Assembly (NCBI GenBank): GCA_002402315.1
Contig: DHFP01000158.1
Coordinates: 1-8,790 of the forward strand
Reading direction: 5' to 3'
DNA from: Clostridiales bacterium UBA4821
GTDB taxonomy: Bacteria; Bacillota; Clostridia; Acetivibrionales; UBA4821
Length of the DNA stretch: 8,790 nucleotides
The translations under genes were made by a program, and so were the position numbers. Numbering within the stretch: the stretch's first letter is position 1; each line of letters starts with the position of its first letter. The notes below the pieces were generated by a model. It searched no databases. It worked only from the letters and a program-made list of their open reading frames with translations, and was not told the DNA's origin. Positions 1 to 6,528 of the stretch are shown one piece after another.

Positions 1-30
1 CTTTTAAATTACACACGAATCACACTATAT

Positions 31-37
31 CCTCCTT
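31..37 (-). promoter_or_regulatory. Strong Shine-Dalgarno near left edge, probably for a gene outside the window
   Basis: On the minus strand this reads AAGGAGG, a near-perfect Shine-Dalgarno, just after the terminator that closes the preceding gene. GTG codons follow, but those at the best spacing (25-23 and 23-21) run into stops at once. Only a GTG at 16-14 stays open to the window edge, and its spacing of about 14 nt is long. The start cannot be resolved here. It may belong to the next minus-strand gene, or may simply be a chance match. Confidence 0.35.
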
Positions 38-49
38 AATTTTTTATTT

Positions 50-99
50 TAAAAAACTTAAAGCCCCGGTCCGCATATCTAAAACTTGGTCCGGGGCTT
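50..99 (-). terminator. Rho-independent terminator after the Ig/beta-helix gene
   Basis: The arms at 61-72 and 88-99 form a GC-rich stem: nine pairs (AAGCCCCGG with CCGGGGCTT), one mismatch, then two more G-C pairs, around a 15-nt loop. On the minus strand the stem is followed by TAAGTTTTTT. It lies about 30 nt past the stop codon at 128, as expected for the end of this transcript. The stem is almost symmetrical, but the T-rich tract directly after it on the minus strand favours minus-strand termination. Confidence 0.88.
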
Positions 100-127
100 C
101 CTCATCTTTAGTTTTCAGTCAGGGCGC

Positions 128-1804
128 CTATACGCCGCCGCTGCCTATTTGCCTGCCATTAATAGTAATGTCCAGATATTTATAGTTAGCTTCAGTTGAT
201 CCAAATCCTGAGTCAAAGCGGATATTTCCTCTGACATTACCCGTTACAGTACAGTTGTTAACTTTTATAGTTACATTGTTTGTAGAAGGAATAAGATGAT
301 AGAACCACCAATCGACCCCATATCCAATATTGTTTATAATCTTCATATTTTCAATCAGTATATCTTGCACCAGATTTTTACTGGAATCAGGTTCAATATC
401 TATTCCTGATTGTGGTTTTGTGCCATTTGCATTGGAAAGCGTTCCGTTTCTTATCGTTAGTCCTTTAGCACTAATTACAGTAATGTTATTCCTTCTGTTG
501 TTGTTGGCAACAAAACTTTCTATCATAACATTTCTACTATAGGGCTGTGTCGTTAGCAAGCCGTCTACAATAATACCGTCGCCCCAACAATCAGATACTT
601 TGACATTGGCTACACGAATATTATTGCTGCTGTTTACCCTGATCCCCATACCCCACTCACCAGTAGTACCTGTGTGCTTGTATCTGTCGCCGACTATATT
701 TCCCCCGTCTATTTCAGAATTGCTGACACCGGAAAAATTAACAATATCACCATATGCGCTGGAATTTGGTATTGCTTTTAAGGTAGCGTTAGCTGTAAGT
801 TTTAATTTTACATTGCTTTTAGGTTTTACAGAAATGCTTGTATTAATATAATATGTTCCATCAGGAATATATACCGTACCCCCGCCTAATGTGTAAACAT
901 AATTTATAGCTTTTTGAATAGCAGCTGTATCATCCAGGGTGTCACTGCCCTTCGCGCCATAATTTACTACGTTATAATAAGTAGTAGGTACAGTTGTCGT
1001 TGCAGTTGTCGTTGCAGTTGTTGATTCCTTCACCGTTATGGTCACCTTGGCCGAGCTGGACAGGCCTTTACTGTCGGTTACCTTAGCGGTGATGGTATGG
1101 GTACCGACGGTCAGGCCTGCGGTGGAAAGGGGAACGGAGAAGGAGCCGCCGGTGCCGATTGTGCCGTCATGGTCCCAAATAATTTTGCTGGTGATAGCGC
1201 CGTCCTGGGCATCGCTGGCGGCGCCGCTGAAGCTGATGGCTGCCCCCTTAACAAAGCTGGCGTTATTGGCCGGGCTGTTGATAGTAACGATGGGTGCGCT
1301 GTTGACCGTTGTTGTAGTTGTTGATTCCTTCACCGTTATGCTCACCTTGGCCAAGCCGTAAAGACCATTGCTGTCTGGAACCCTGGCGGTTATGGTATGG
1401 GTACCAACGCGTAAGCTGGCGGTGGATAAGGTGCTGCCTCTGCCGAGTGAGCCTTCCCAGGAAGAGACCCATTCTATTTTGCTGGCGAGGTTGCCGTCCT
1501 GGGTATCATTGGCGGTGCCGCTGAAGCTGATTGCTGCCCCCTTAACAAAGCTGGCGTTGTTGGCCGGGCTATTGATAGTAACGGTAGGCGCTGTGTTGAT
1601 AACTTCGGGCGCAGTGTTAACCACGATGGGTGTAGTTTTGACCACGGGTTCCGTCACCTGGTTCGTCGATGTTTCCATCACTAGTTTTTTGCCATTTATC
1701 TCAGCGTTCGGATTGCGGGCTGCGGCCGCCAGTGGTAGTGTAAATAGCAGAACAAAAACTATGAGTATTAATGAAGAATGTGATATTCTACGGGAAATGA
1801 ACAA
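128..1804 (-). CDS. Secreted protein: two Ig-like repeats plus pectate-lyase-superfamily beta-helix
   Basis: Predicted exported protein of 558 aa. From the chosen TTG start it has a signal peptide: FISRR, a hydrophobic run, then a likely cleavage after LAAAA. A Thr/Pro/Val linker follows, then two Ig-like repeats (about 72-161 and 170-262), each opening with VTINSPANNASFVKG and ending near VKEST. A Thr-rich linker leads to a pectate-lyase-superfamily module: YNVVNYGAKG, DDTAAIQKAI and GGGTVYIPDGTYYI at about 277-322, then beta-helix coils to the C-terminus. This layout is seen in secreted polysaccharide lyases, hydrolases and mannuronan-epimerase-like proteins. I see no certain catalytic motif, so enzyme type and substrate are open. 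There is no LPXTG sorting signal or SLH domain, so it is probably released or held non-covalently. The frame extends upstream to an ATG at 1882, but that codon lies inside the riboswitch aptamer. The TTG at 1804-1802 has a G-rich Shine-Dalgarno and gives the clean signal peptide. It probably forms its own transcription unit, ended by the terminator at 50-99. Confidence 0.9.
   Translation of the reverse strand: MFISRRISHSSLILIVFVLLFTLPLAAAARNPNAEINGKKLVMETSTNQVTEPVVKTTPIVVNTAPEVINTAPTVTINSPANNASFVKGAAISFSGTANDTQDGNLASKIEWVSSWEGSLGRGSTLSTASLRVGTHTITARVPDSNGLYGLAKVSITVKESTTTTTVNSAPIVTINSPANNASFVKGAAISFSGAASDAQDGAITSKIIWDHDGTIGTGGSFSVPLSTAGLTVGTHTITAKVTDSKGLSSSAKVTITVKESTTATTTATTTVPTTYYNVVNYGAKGSDTLDDTAAIQKAINYVYTLGGGTVYIPDGTYYINTSISVKPKSNVKLKLTANATLKAIPNSSAYGDIVNFSGVSNSEIDGGNIVGDRYKHTGTTGEWGMGIRVNSSNNIRVANVKVSDCWGDGIIVDGLLTTQPYSRNVMIESFVANNNRRNNITVISAKGLTIRNGTLSNANGTKPQSGIDIEPDSSKNLVQDILIENMKIINNIGYGVDWWFYHLIPSTNNVTIKVNNCTVTGNVRGNIRFDSGFGSTEANYKYLDITINGRQIGSGGV
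991..1020 (-). repeat. 12-bp in-frame tandem repeat coding a Thr-rich linker
   Basis: The 12-bp unit gttgtcgttgca (plus-strand reading) occurs at 993-1004 and 1005-1016, with a partial third copy after it. It encodes the TTATTTATTT linker between the second Ig-like repeat and the beta-helix module. Because the unit is a multiple of three, copy-number change would alter linker length without a frameshift. Confidence 0.7.
1021..1583 (-). repeat. Tandem duplication of an Ig-like domain at DNA level
   Basis: Copies lie at about 1021-1289 and 1321-1583. Both begin (plus strand) with ttgattccttcaccgttatg and end with a nearly identical block running from tgcccccttaacaaagctgg to gatagtaacg. The offset is 300 bp at one end and 294 bp at the other, so the copies differ by two codons. 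The edges are nearly identical while the middle has diverged, which fits either an old duplication with gene conversion or shuffling of a domain cassette. Confidence 0.85.
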
Positions 1805-1814
1805 TTTATAGAAA

Positions 1815-1822
1815 CCCCCTTT
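1815..1822 (-). promoter_or_regulatory. Shine-Dalgarno that decides the TTG start at 1804
   Basis: On the minus strand this reads AAAGGGGG, about 10 nt before TTG at 1804-1802. The alternative in-frame ATG at 1882 has no usable Shine-Dalgarno and sits within the aptamer. A GTG at 1837 falls in the terminator stem. The signal peptide also only looks normal from the TTG. Confidence 0.75.
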
Positions 1823-1826
1823 TAAT

Positions 1827-1854
1827 AAAAAATCCACACGCCAGTAGCGAGTGG
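1827..1854 (-). terminator. Leader intrinsic terminator (likely riboswitch expression platform)
   Basis: On the minus strand the stem is CCAC, a T-T mismatch, then CGC, paired with GCG, T, GTGG around a 5-nt loop (1854-1834). Six T residues follow at 1832-1827. It lies 12 nt after the aptamer and before the Shine-Dalgarno and start codon, so it could block transcription into the coding region. An upstream GAGT at 1861-1858 can pair with ACTC inside the 5' arm, and GGTTA at 1895-1891 in the aptamer can pair with TAACC at 1857-1853. Both are short candidate antiterminator pairings. Confidence 0.65.
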
Positions 1855-1865
1855 TTAACTCAAAT

Positions 1866-1943
1866 CGGCAACTGGCTGACATAGCAGTGATAACCGCCTT
1901 AGTCCCTTTAGCTTTGCGCCGTCATCTTTCGGTGACTTTGCCT
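1866..1943 (-). promoter_or_regulatory. Cyclic-di-GMP-I (GEMM-I) riboswitch aptamer
   Basis: Read on the minus strand, the pieces of the class I c-di-GMP aptamer appear in order. GGCAA (1942-1938) pairs with TTGCC (1871-1867) to close it. GTCA...TGAC (1936-1921) forms a hairpin capped by a GAAA tetraloop. The conserved joining segment CGCAAAGC follows (1918-1911). The second hairpin holds GACTAAG (1904-1898) and TATGTC (1883-1878), where GAC pairs with GTC beside a UAAG/UAU element that looks like the 11-nt receptor for the GAAA tetraloop. AGCC and GTTGCCGA complete the 3' side. Aligned from memory to the Vc2 aptamer, the ligand-contact base at position 20 is G, as in c-di-GMP sensors and not A as in cGAMP variants. 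The specific receptor-tetraloop match makes chance unlikely. It should act in cis on the Ig/beta-helix gene. Confidence 0.9.
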
Positions 1944-2005
1944 TTTTCATCTTCTTTGCCAGCATGTAATGCAGGCAGTGCAATGATGTTGTTGTATGTG
2001 GATTA

Positions 2006-2035
2006 TTTAAACTACTGATTGCTCCAACTTGTCAG
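2006..2035 (-). promoter_or_regulatory. Weak sigma-A-like promoter candidate for the riboswitch transcript
   Basis: On the minus strand a CTGACA box (2035-2030) is followed 18 nt later by TTTAAA (2011-2006), in an AT-rich stretch about 65 nt before the aptamer. The -35 box is close to consensus but the -10 box is poor. Position fits, but the motif match is weak. Confidence 0.22.
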
Positions 2036-2167
2036 ACGTAAACAGCACATCTATACATCTGTAAATCCTGGTGGCTATAACGCCGTATAAACTTATACTC
2101 GGCATTTTAACATAAATTCTTTAGAGCTATTAAACAGCATTTTCAGTATTTGCGCATTTACAAACAT

Positions 2168-4108
2168 TCACTTTGCAGCTAAAACACCATTGATGGTATT
2201 ATTTGAAAAATTGATAATTGTGCTGCTATTACTTCCAGCCACAACGTCTGAAAGGTCAAATAAATAATCCGGTATCTTAATATTATTGTTGCTGAAAACA
2301 ACCGTGGTTTTATCTCCAAGGACCGAATTATTTAAAATTAAATAAAATCCTTTAGTTCCTACTCCCTGATCACTAGCTCCGCTATTATATACAATAGTGT
2401 TATTTGTAAATATCAGCTTCCTTAAACTAAATGAAGGATCATTCTTAACATAAGCAAAAGCCTGTGCATAGATACTGTGTTCAACGGTATCCATTAAAAC
2501 TGTATTCCTATTGAATTTATATAACTCCTTAAACTCCTGCGACCAGTAAGGAAAACTCAGAATATACATATCAAAATAATTATCTTCAATAATTATGCTG
2601 TTTATATCTGTATGGAAACCGTTAGCTTCCTTCCTCAATAAATATCTGTCCTTACCAAACCTGTCAGCATAATCGGGCTCAACAATATAGGTATTCCCCC
2701 TGTAAATCCTTTCTGTCTTGACACCATTAATCTCAAACCCATTCTTTGATTTCATAATCTCCACATGAGAAATACCCGGGGTAAAATTAACAATGTTCTT
2801 CCATATGTTGTTTTCGTATAGCAACTTAGTAACACTAAAATAATTATCATATACTACGGTATTTGGTGCATCTGATATGTGAAAACCTTCAAAAGTATTG
2901 CCTCTGCACTCGACATTGAAACCCTCACTTAATGCAAAACAATAATATACAGGAAAATCACCATCATTCCTGCTGACAGCATCATAGTCATCAGTGCAGA
3001 CAACCGTGTTGTTTTCTATCAGAAGGTAATCTGAACCCTTAATAAGGTAATTTGTAAAAGCATGACTGTCAGTTATCCCATTATAGTAGAAACAATAGGA
3101 GAAATTTGTTACCTTGTTATTTCTAATATATGCCGTTGTGACAGGTGTATCCTCCAGCCAAAACAGAACCCTAAAAGCATTGTTGTAGACATCATAAAAT
3201 TCATTGTTTTCAATAACTAGTCTTTCTATAGAAAAAGGTACAAAATTATAATTTAAGTTATCCGGGGTAACTGAGTCAATGACTTCAATATTTCCCGTTA
3301 TGTAGTTATCTTTAAATGTTATATCAGTAATAGAAGGTGGATTGATGCCTATTAAATATGATGCCCTGTCTGTTGGACATTCTATTGAAACATTTTCAAT
3401 AATTACACTTCCTTTGTTTGCATCATTTGTGTTTGTCAGGTTAAAATATTTTCCCCCGGTTAATATTAATTTACTTACGTCTGGCGACTCTCCCAGCAAA
3501 TAACATGAACTAACCTCATTGTCTCTGGAATATGCCCAGTTCGATGACTGCAGGTAATATGTGCCGTTGACATTTATTTTGGTCCCTTTTTTTGCCGCAG
3601 CAATTAGTATCTTGTAGTTGTACAACCCCTTGGTTTCATCATTGGGAATCATGCCCAAAGCGCTGCAAGATAAGTATTCAGCTTCTTTTGAATATATCTG
3701 CACCGACTGTGTTTCTGAATCCCATTCGACCACGGCGCCAAGAGCTTCGCTCACAAACCGGACTGGTACCAGTGTCCTTGAATTAAAAATAACCGGGGGT
3801 TGATCGAGTGTGATCAGTGAATCGTTAATATAAGCTTCTGATAAACCAACTCTTAGTTTGACTGTATTCCCTTCTTTAACAGCAGTAATGGACTGAGTTT
3901 CTGGAACCCAGCTAACTGCAGCACCCTGCGATTCAAATATCTTTCTAAGCGGCACTAAAACCCGTCCGTTTTGAATAATGGGATTTTGGTCAAAGATCAT
4001 TATCTTTCCATCCAGCGTAACATTTATTTCTGGTTCTTCGGCATTTGCATAACAAACACAGCCAAATATAATTAGCACACAGATAGTCATAAAAATGAGA
4101 CGTTTCAC
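2168..4108 (-). CDS. Secreted copper-amine-oxidase-like N-terminal domain plus right-handed beta-helix protein
   Basis: Predicted exported protein of 646 aa. The start is a GTG at 4108-4106 with a G-rich Shine-Dalgarno 6 nt upstream. It gives a clean signal peptide (KRLIFMTICV... with likely cleavage after ANA). A longer in-frame start at 4153 would place 15 extra residues before the signal. Residues about 30-138 match the copper-amine-oxidase-like N-terminal domain of Firmicutes: two copies of the pattern with VPLR or VPVR, then GA.V.W and TQS. Despite its name this domain has no oxidase activity; it is thought to act in cell-surface attachment. The remaining ~490 residues contain repeated coils such as VIENNEFYDV, YIRNNKVTN, LLIENNTVV, IFTNNTIVYN and INFSNNTING, typical of asparagine-ladder turns in a right-handed parallel beta-helix. 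Such folds commonly bind or process polysaccharides. No catalytic residues can be assigned. The gene lies 59 nt after the epimerase, so it is probably co-transcribed with the sugar-nucleotide genes. Confidence 0.9.
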   Translation of the reverse strand: MKRLIFMTICVLIIFGCVCYANAEEPEINVTLDGKIMIFDQNPIIQNGRVLVPLRKIFESQGAAVSWVPETQSITAVKEGNTVKLRVGLSEAYINDSLITLDQPPVIFNSRTLVPVRFVSEALGAVVEWDSETQSVQIYSKEAEYLSCSALGMIPNDETKGLYNYKILIAAAKKGTKINVNGTYYLQSSNWAYSRDNEVSSCYLLGESPDVSKLILTGGKYFNLTNTNDANKGSVIIENVSIECPTDRASYLIGINPPSITDITFKDNYITGNIEVIDSVTPDNLNYNFVPFSIERLVIENNEFYDVYNNAFRVLFWLEDTPVTTAYIRNNKVTNFSYCFYYNGITDSHAFTNYLIKGSDYLLIENNTVVCTDDYDAVSRNDGDFPVYYCFALSEGFNVECRGNTFEGFHISDAPNTVVYDNYFSVTKLLYENNIWKNIVNFTPGISHVEIMKSKNGFEINGVKTERIYRGNTYIVEPDYADRFGKDRYLLRKEANGFHTDINSIIIEDNYFDMYILSFPYWSQEFKELYKFNRNTVLMDTVEHSIYAQAFAYVKNDPSFSLRKLIFTNNTIVYNSGASDQGVGTKGFYLILNNSVLGDKTTVVFSNNNIKIPDYLFDLSDVVAGSNSSTIINFSNNTINGVLAAK

Positions 4109-4114
4109 AATTAT

Positions 4115-4121
4115 CCCCCTT
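4115..4121 (-). promoter_or_regulatory. Shine-Dalgarno that decides the GTG start at 4108
   Basis: On the minus strand this reads AAGGGGG, 6 nt before GTG at 4108-4106. The upstream alternative start at 4153 lies only 14 nt after the epimerase stop, with no clear Shine-Dalgarno and an unnatural N-terminus ahead of the signal peptide. Confidence 0.75.
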
Positions 4122-4167
4122 ACATCAAAACCAATACTATCAAAATCATTCACATTGCCGGTTGCTA

Positions 4168-5169
4168 TTAGCAGTAAAATTCCTTATACCACGCCACAAA
4201 CCTGCCAATACCCTCACCAATGAGTGTGTTGGGCCTGAAACCAACGTCCTGCAGCAAATCCGTCACATCAGCATAAGTCTGATAGACGTCACCCGGCTGC
4301 ATGGGGTAAAACTCCTTTACCGCCTTTTTACCAACAGCCTTTTCAATCGCCGCGATGAAATCGAGCAGTTTCTCCGGCTTGTTGTTGCCAATATTATATA
4401 TCTTGTACGGCACATTTTCCATATTCAGCGCAGGGGAGTTCTCAATCAAAGGCAGTATCCCGCTCACCACATCGTCGATATAAGTGAAATCGCGGTACAT
4501 GTCACCGTTATTAAATACCCGGATCGGTTTATCCTCCATGATCGCCTTGGTAAAAGAAAAATAGGCCATGTCCGGCCTGCCATACGGACCATAGACAGTA
4601 AAGAACCTCATCCCGGTTGCAGGTATTCTATAAAGGTGGCTGTACGTATATGCCATCAGCTCATTTGACTTTTTTGTTGCTGCGTAAAGGCTTACCGGGT
4701 TATCGACTTTGTCTTCAGTGGAAAAAGGGACTTTAATATTTGCTCCGTAAACAGAGCTGGAAGAAGCATACAATAAATGTTTAACATAATGGCGCCTGCA
4801 GTTTTCCAGGATATTAAAAAACCCGACAATGTTGGACTGAATATAGACATCAGGATTCTCAATACTGTAACGCACACCGGCCTGAGCCGCTATATTAATG
4901 ACCACATCAATGCTGTTCTCATTAAACAAAGCTCGGAGAGAATCTTTTTCAGCCATATCCATTTTATAAAATTTAAACTTATCGAACTTCTTGAGAATAT
5001 CCAACCTGGCATATTTCAGATTAACATCATAATAATCATTCATATTATCCAAGCCGACAACGCTGCAGCCCAGTTCCAAAAGACTTTTGGACAGGTGCAT
5101 ACCAATAAAGCCGGCCGCGCCTGTGACAAGATATATCTTTTTATTGTCAATAGGTTTTAGCCGCATCAT
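4168..5169 (-). CDS. UDP-glucuronate 4-epimerase (NAD-dependent SDR epimerase)
   Basis: Extended short-chain dehydrogenase/reductase that most likely interconverts UDP-glucuronate and UDP-galacturonate in the cytoplasm. Numbered from the ATG at 5169, the 333-aa protein has the Rossmann motif TGAAGFIG near residues 16-23, an SSSSVYG segment carrying the catalytic Ser, and YAATK with the catalytic Tyr at about 162 and Lys at 166. The segment GRPDMAYFSFTKAI followed by RDFTYIDD is typical of bacterial UDP-glucuronate 4-epimerases (CapI/LspL type) and favours them over GalE. Length is normal. The upstream neighbour makes UDP-glucuronate, which supports the substrate. The stop of that gene shares one base with this ATG (TGATG), a sign of translational coupling. 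Starts at a GTG one codon earlier or an ATG one codon later are equally possible. Some members of this group act on UDP-N-acetylated sugars, so substrate is less certain than family. Confidence 0.93.
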   Translation of the reverse strand: MMRLKPIDNKKIYLVTGAAGFIGMHLSKSLLELGCSVVGLDNMNDYYDVNLKYARLDILKKFDKFKFYKMDMAEKDSLRALFNENSIDVVINIAAQAGVRYSIENPDVYIQSNIVGFFNILENCRRHYVKHLLYASSSSVYGANIKVPFSTEDKVDNPVSLYAATKKSNELMAYTYSHLYRIPATGMRFFTVYGPYGRPDMAYFSFTKAIMEDKPIRVFNNGDMYRDFTYIDDVVSGILPLIENSPALNMENVPYKIYNIGNNKPEKLLDFIAAIEKAVGKKAVKEFYPMQPGDVYQTYADVTDLLQDVGFRPNTLIGEGIGRFVAWYKEFYC

Positions 5170-6491
5170 CACACACCCACACCATAATATTTGAAACCTT
5201 TTTCAACCATAATCTTTTTATCGTATATATTCCTCAAATCAAAGAAGTATTCACCGGCGCCGATCTCTTTGAATTTATCAAAATTCAGATTCCTGAATTC
5301 ATTCCATTCGGTCAGAATAACTGTGGCATCAGTGTTTTCCAAAGCTTCATAGGCATCGGCACACCAGGTGACGCTGCCCTTAATACTCGAAAAACGCCAG
5401 TCACCCTCTTTTTTCCCCTCGGGATCATATATTTTCAGCTTGGCGCCGCGTTTGGCTAGTTCCGGGAGGATAACCAGTGATGGCGCATCTCTCAAGTCAT
5501 CTGTGTTCGGTTTGAAGGTCACGCCCAGAATAGCAAGGTTTTTATTCGCAATATCACCCATGGCGTTTATTATTTTATCAACCATTTTAAGCTTTTGGCG
5601 CTCATTTGCCGCCACTGTTGTTTCAACTAGAGACATAACCTCTCCACTATCCCGGGCGATTTTTGCCAGGGCTTTGGTATCCTTGGGAAAACAACTCCCG
5701 CCAAATCCGGGGCCCGCATGCAGGAACTTCGGCGCAATGCGCCCGTCCCGCCCCATCGCTTTGGCTACTTTTTGCACATCTGCCCCAACCTTTTCGCACA
5801 CATTGGCCACTTCATTAATAAATGTGATTTTCATGGCGAGAAACGCGTTTGAAGCATACTTGATCATTTCCGCGGTTTCAAGGTTGGTTTCAACAAAGGG
5901 GGTCTCGTTGATATAAAGGACCCTGTATACTTCTTTCATGATGTTTATTGCCCGGTCGTTTTCAGCGCCGAGGATAACCCGGTCCGGGTGCATGAAGTCT
6001 TGTATAGCGGAGCCTTCCCGCAGAAACTCGGGATTGGATACCACATCAAAAGGATATCCGACCCCCCGCTGGGCAAGGATTGACTGCACCGTTGCCTTGA
6101 CCTTCTGGCCTGTGCCCACCGGTACTGTGGATTTGTTCACAATGACCTTGTAGCTGTCCATATAGGCGCCGATATCTTTTGCCGCGACAAGGACGTGCTG
6201 CAGGTCCGCACTGCCGTCGTCCGCCGGTGGCGTGCCGACAGCAATAAAGATAACATCATTTTTTTGAACGGCAGACTTGATATCTGTGGTAAAGTCAAGT
6301 CGTTTATAATAGTAATTGTTCTTGACTATCCGCTCCAGACCAGTTTCAAAAATGGGAATAATACCGTTCTTTAAACCATTGATTTTGTCTTCGTCAATGT
6401 CGACACATGTTACCGTATGACCAAAGTCCGATAAGATTGCACCTGATACAAGCCCGACGTAACCTGTACCAATAACCGCTATTTGGGACAT
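5169..6491 (-). CDS. ugd: UDP-glucose 6-dehydrogenase
   Basis: Oxidises UDP-glucose to UDP-glucuronate with two NAD+, the committed step to uronic-acid polymers. The 440-aa length is standard. The N-terminal Rossmann domain starts with GTGYVGL (8-14) and an acidic VDID at 30-33. GTPP is at 86-89, STVPVGT at 121-127 and NPEFLREG at 153-160. The central helix carries KYASNAFLAMKI, and the catalytic Cys is C267 in GFGGSCFPKD. The C-terminal UDP-binding domain has GVTFKPNTDDLRDAPS. All key residues are present, so the enzyme should be active. The ATG at 6491 follows GAGGTGA at 8-nt spacing. The gene is 37 nt after the flippase and overlaps the epimerase by one base, so the three are very likely one operon. 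Close paralogues act on UDP-N-acetylmannosamine or GDP-mannose, but the motif set and neighbouring epimerase favour UDP-glucose. Confidence 0.96.
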   Translation of the reverse strand: MSQIAVIGTGYVGLVSGAILSDFGHTVTCVDIDEDKINGLKNGIIPIFETGLERIVKNNYYYKRLDFTTDIKSAVQKNDVIFIAVGTPPADDGSADLQHVLVAAKDIGAYMDSYKVIVNKSTVPVGTGQKVKATVQSILAQRGVGYPFDVVSNPEFLREGSAIQDFMHPDRVILGAENDRAINIMKEVYRVLYINETPFVETNLETAEMIKYASNAFLAMKITFINEVANVCEKVGADVQKVAKAMGRDGRIAPKFLHAGPGFGGSCFPKDTKALAKIARDSGEVMSLVETTVAANERQKLKMVDKIINAMGDIANKNLAILGVTFKPNTDDLRDAPSLVILPELAKRGAKLKIYDPEGKKEGDWRFSSIKGSVTWCADAYEALENTDATVILTEWNEFRNLNFDKFKEIGAGEYFFDLRNIYDKKIMVEKGFKYYGVGV

Positions 6492-6528
6492 GATATAATC
6501 ACCTCATATATTTTATCAATTTGCAATT

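Larger units (their letters stand above)
1805..2167 (-). other. 363-bp leader/intergenic region upstream of the Ig/beta-helix gene
   Basis: This gap holds, in transcription order, an AT-rich stretch with no recognisable gene (2167-1944), a c-di-GMP-I riboswitch aptamer (1943-1866), an intrinsic terminator (1854-1827) and the Shine-Dalgarno of the next gene. No strong terminator follows the stop of the preceding gene at 2168, so some readthrough into this leader is possible. A weak promoter candidate is listed separately. Confidence 0.7.

Noticed and set aside
1038..1811. Overlapping plus-strand open frames opposite the Ig repeats
   Set aside because: They are shadows of the repeated, GC-richer coding strand, show no Shine-Dalgarno or recognisable domain, and oppose a well-supported secreted protein.
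1866..1943. cGAMP-sensing (GEMM-Ib) variant of the riboswitch
   Set aside because: The base aligning to the key ligand-contact position 20 appears to be G, as in c-di-GMP sensors; this rests on a manual alignment and should be checked.
2082..2103. Imperfect hairpin (GCCG/CGGC with an AT-rich stem) about 65 nt after the beta-helix stop, considered as its terminator
   Set aside because: The stem needs a two-base bulge, only four pairs are GC, and no T-run follows on the minus strand.
4162..4668. 168-aa plus-strand open frame opposite the epimerase
   Set aside because: It lies entirely within a conserved enzyme gene whose motifs are all on the minus strand; its translation resembles no known family.
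5368..5916. 182-aa plus-strand open frame opposite ugd
   Set aside because: Antisense shadow of a strongly conserved gene; no independent start signal or domain.
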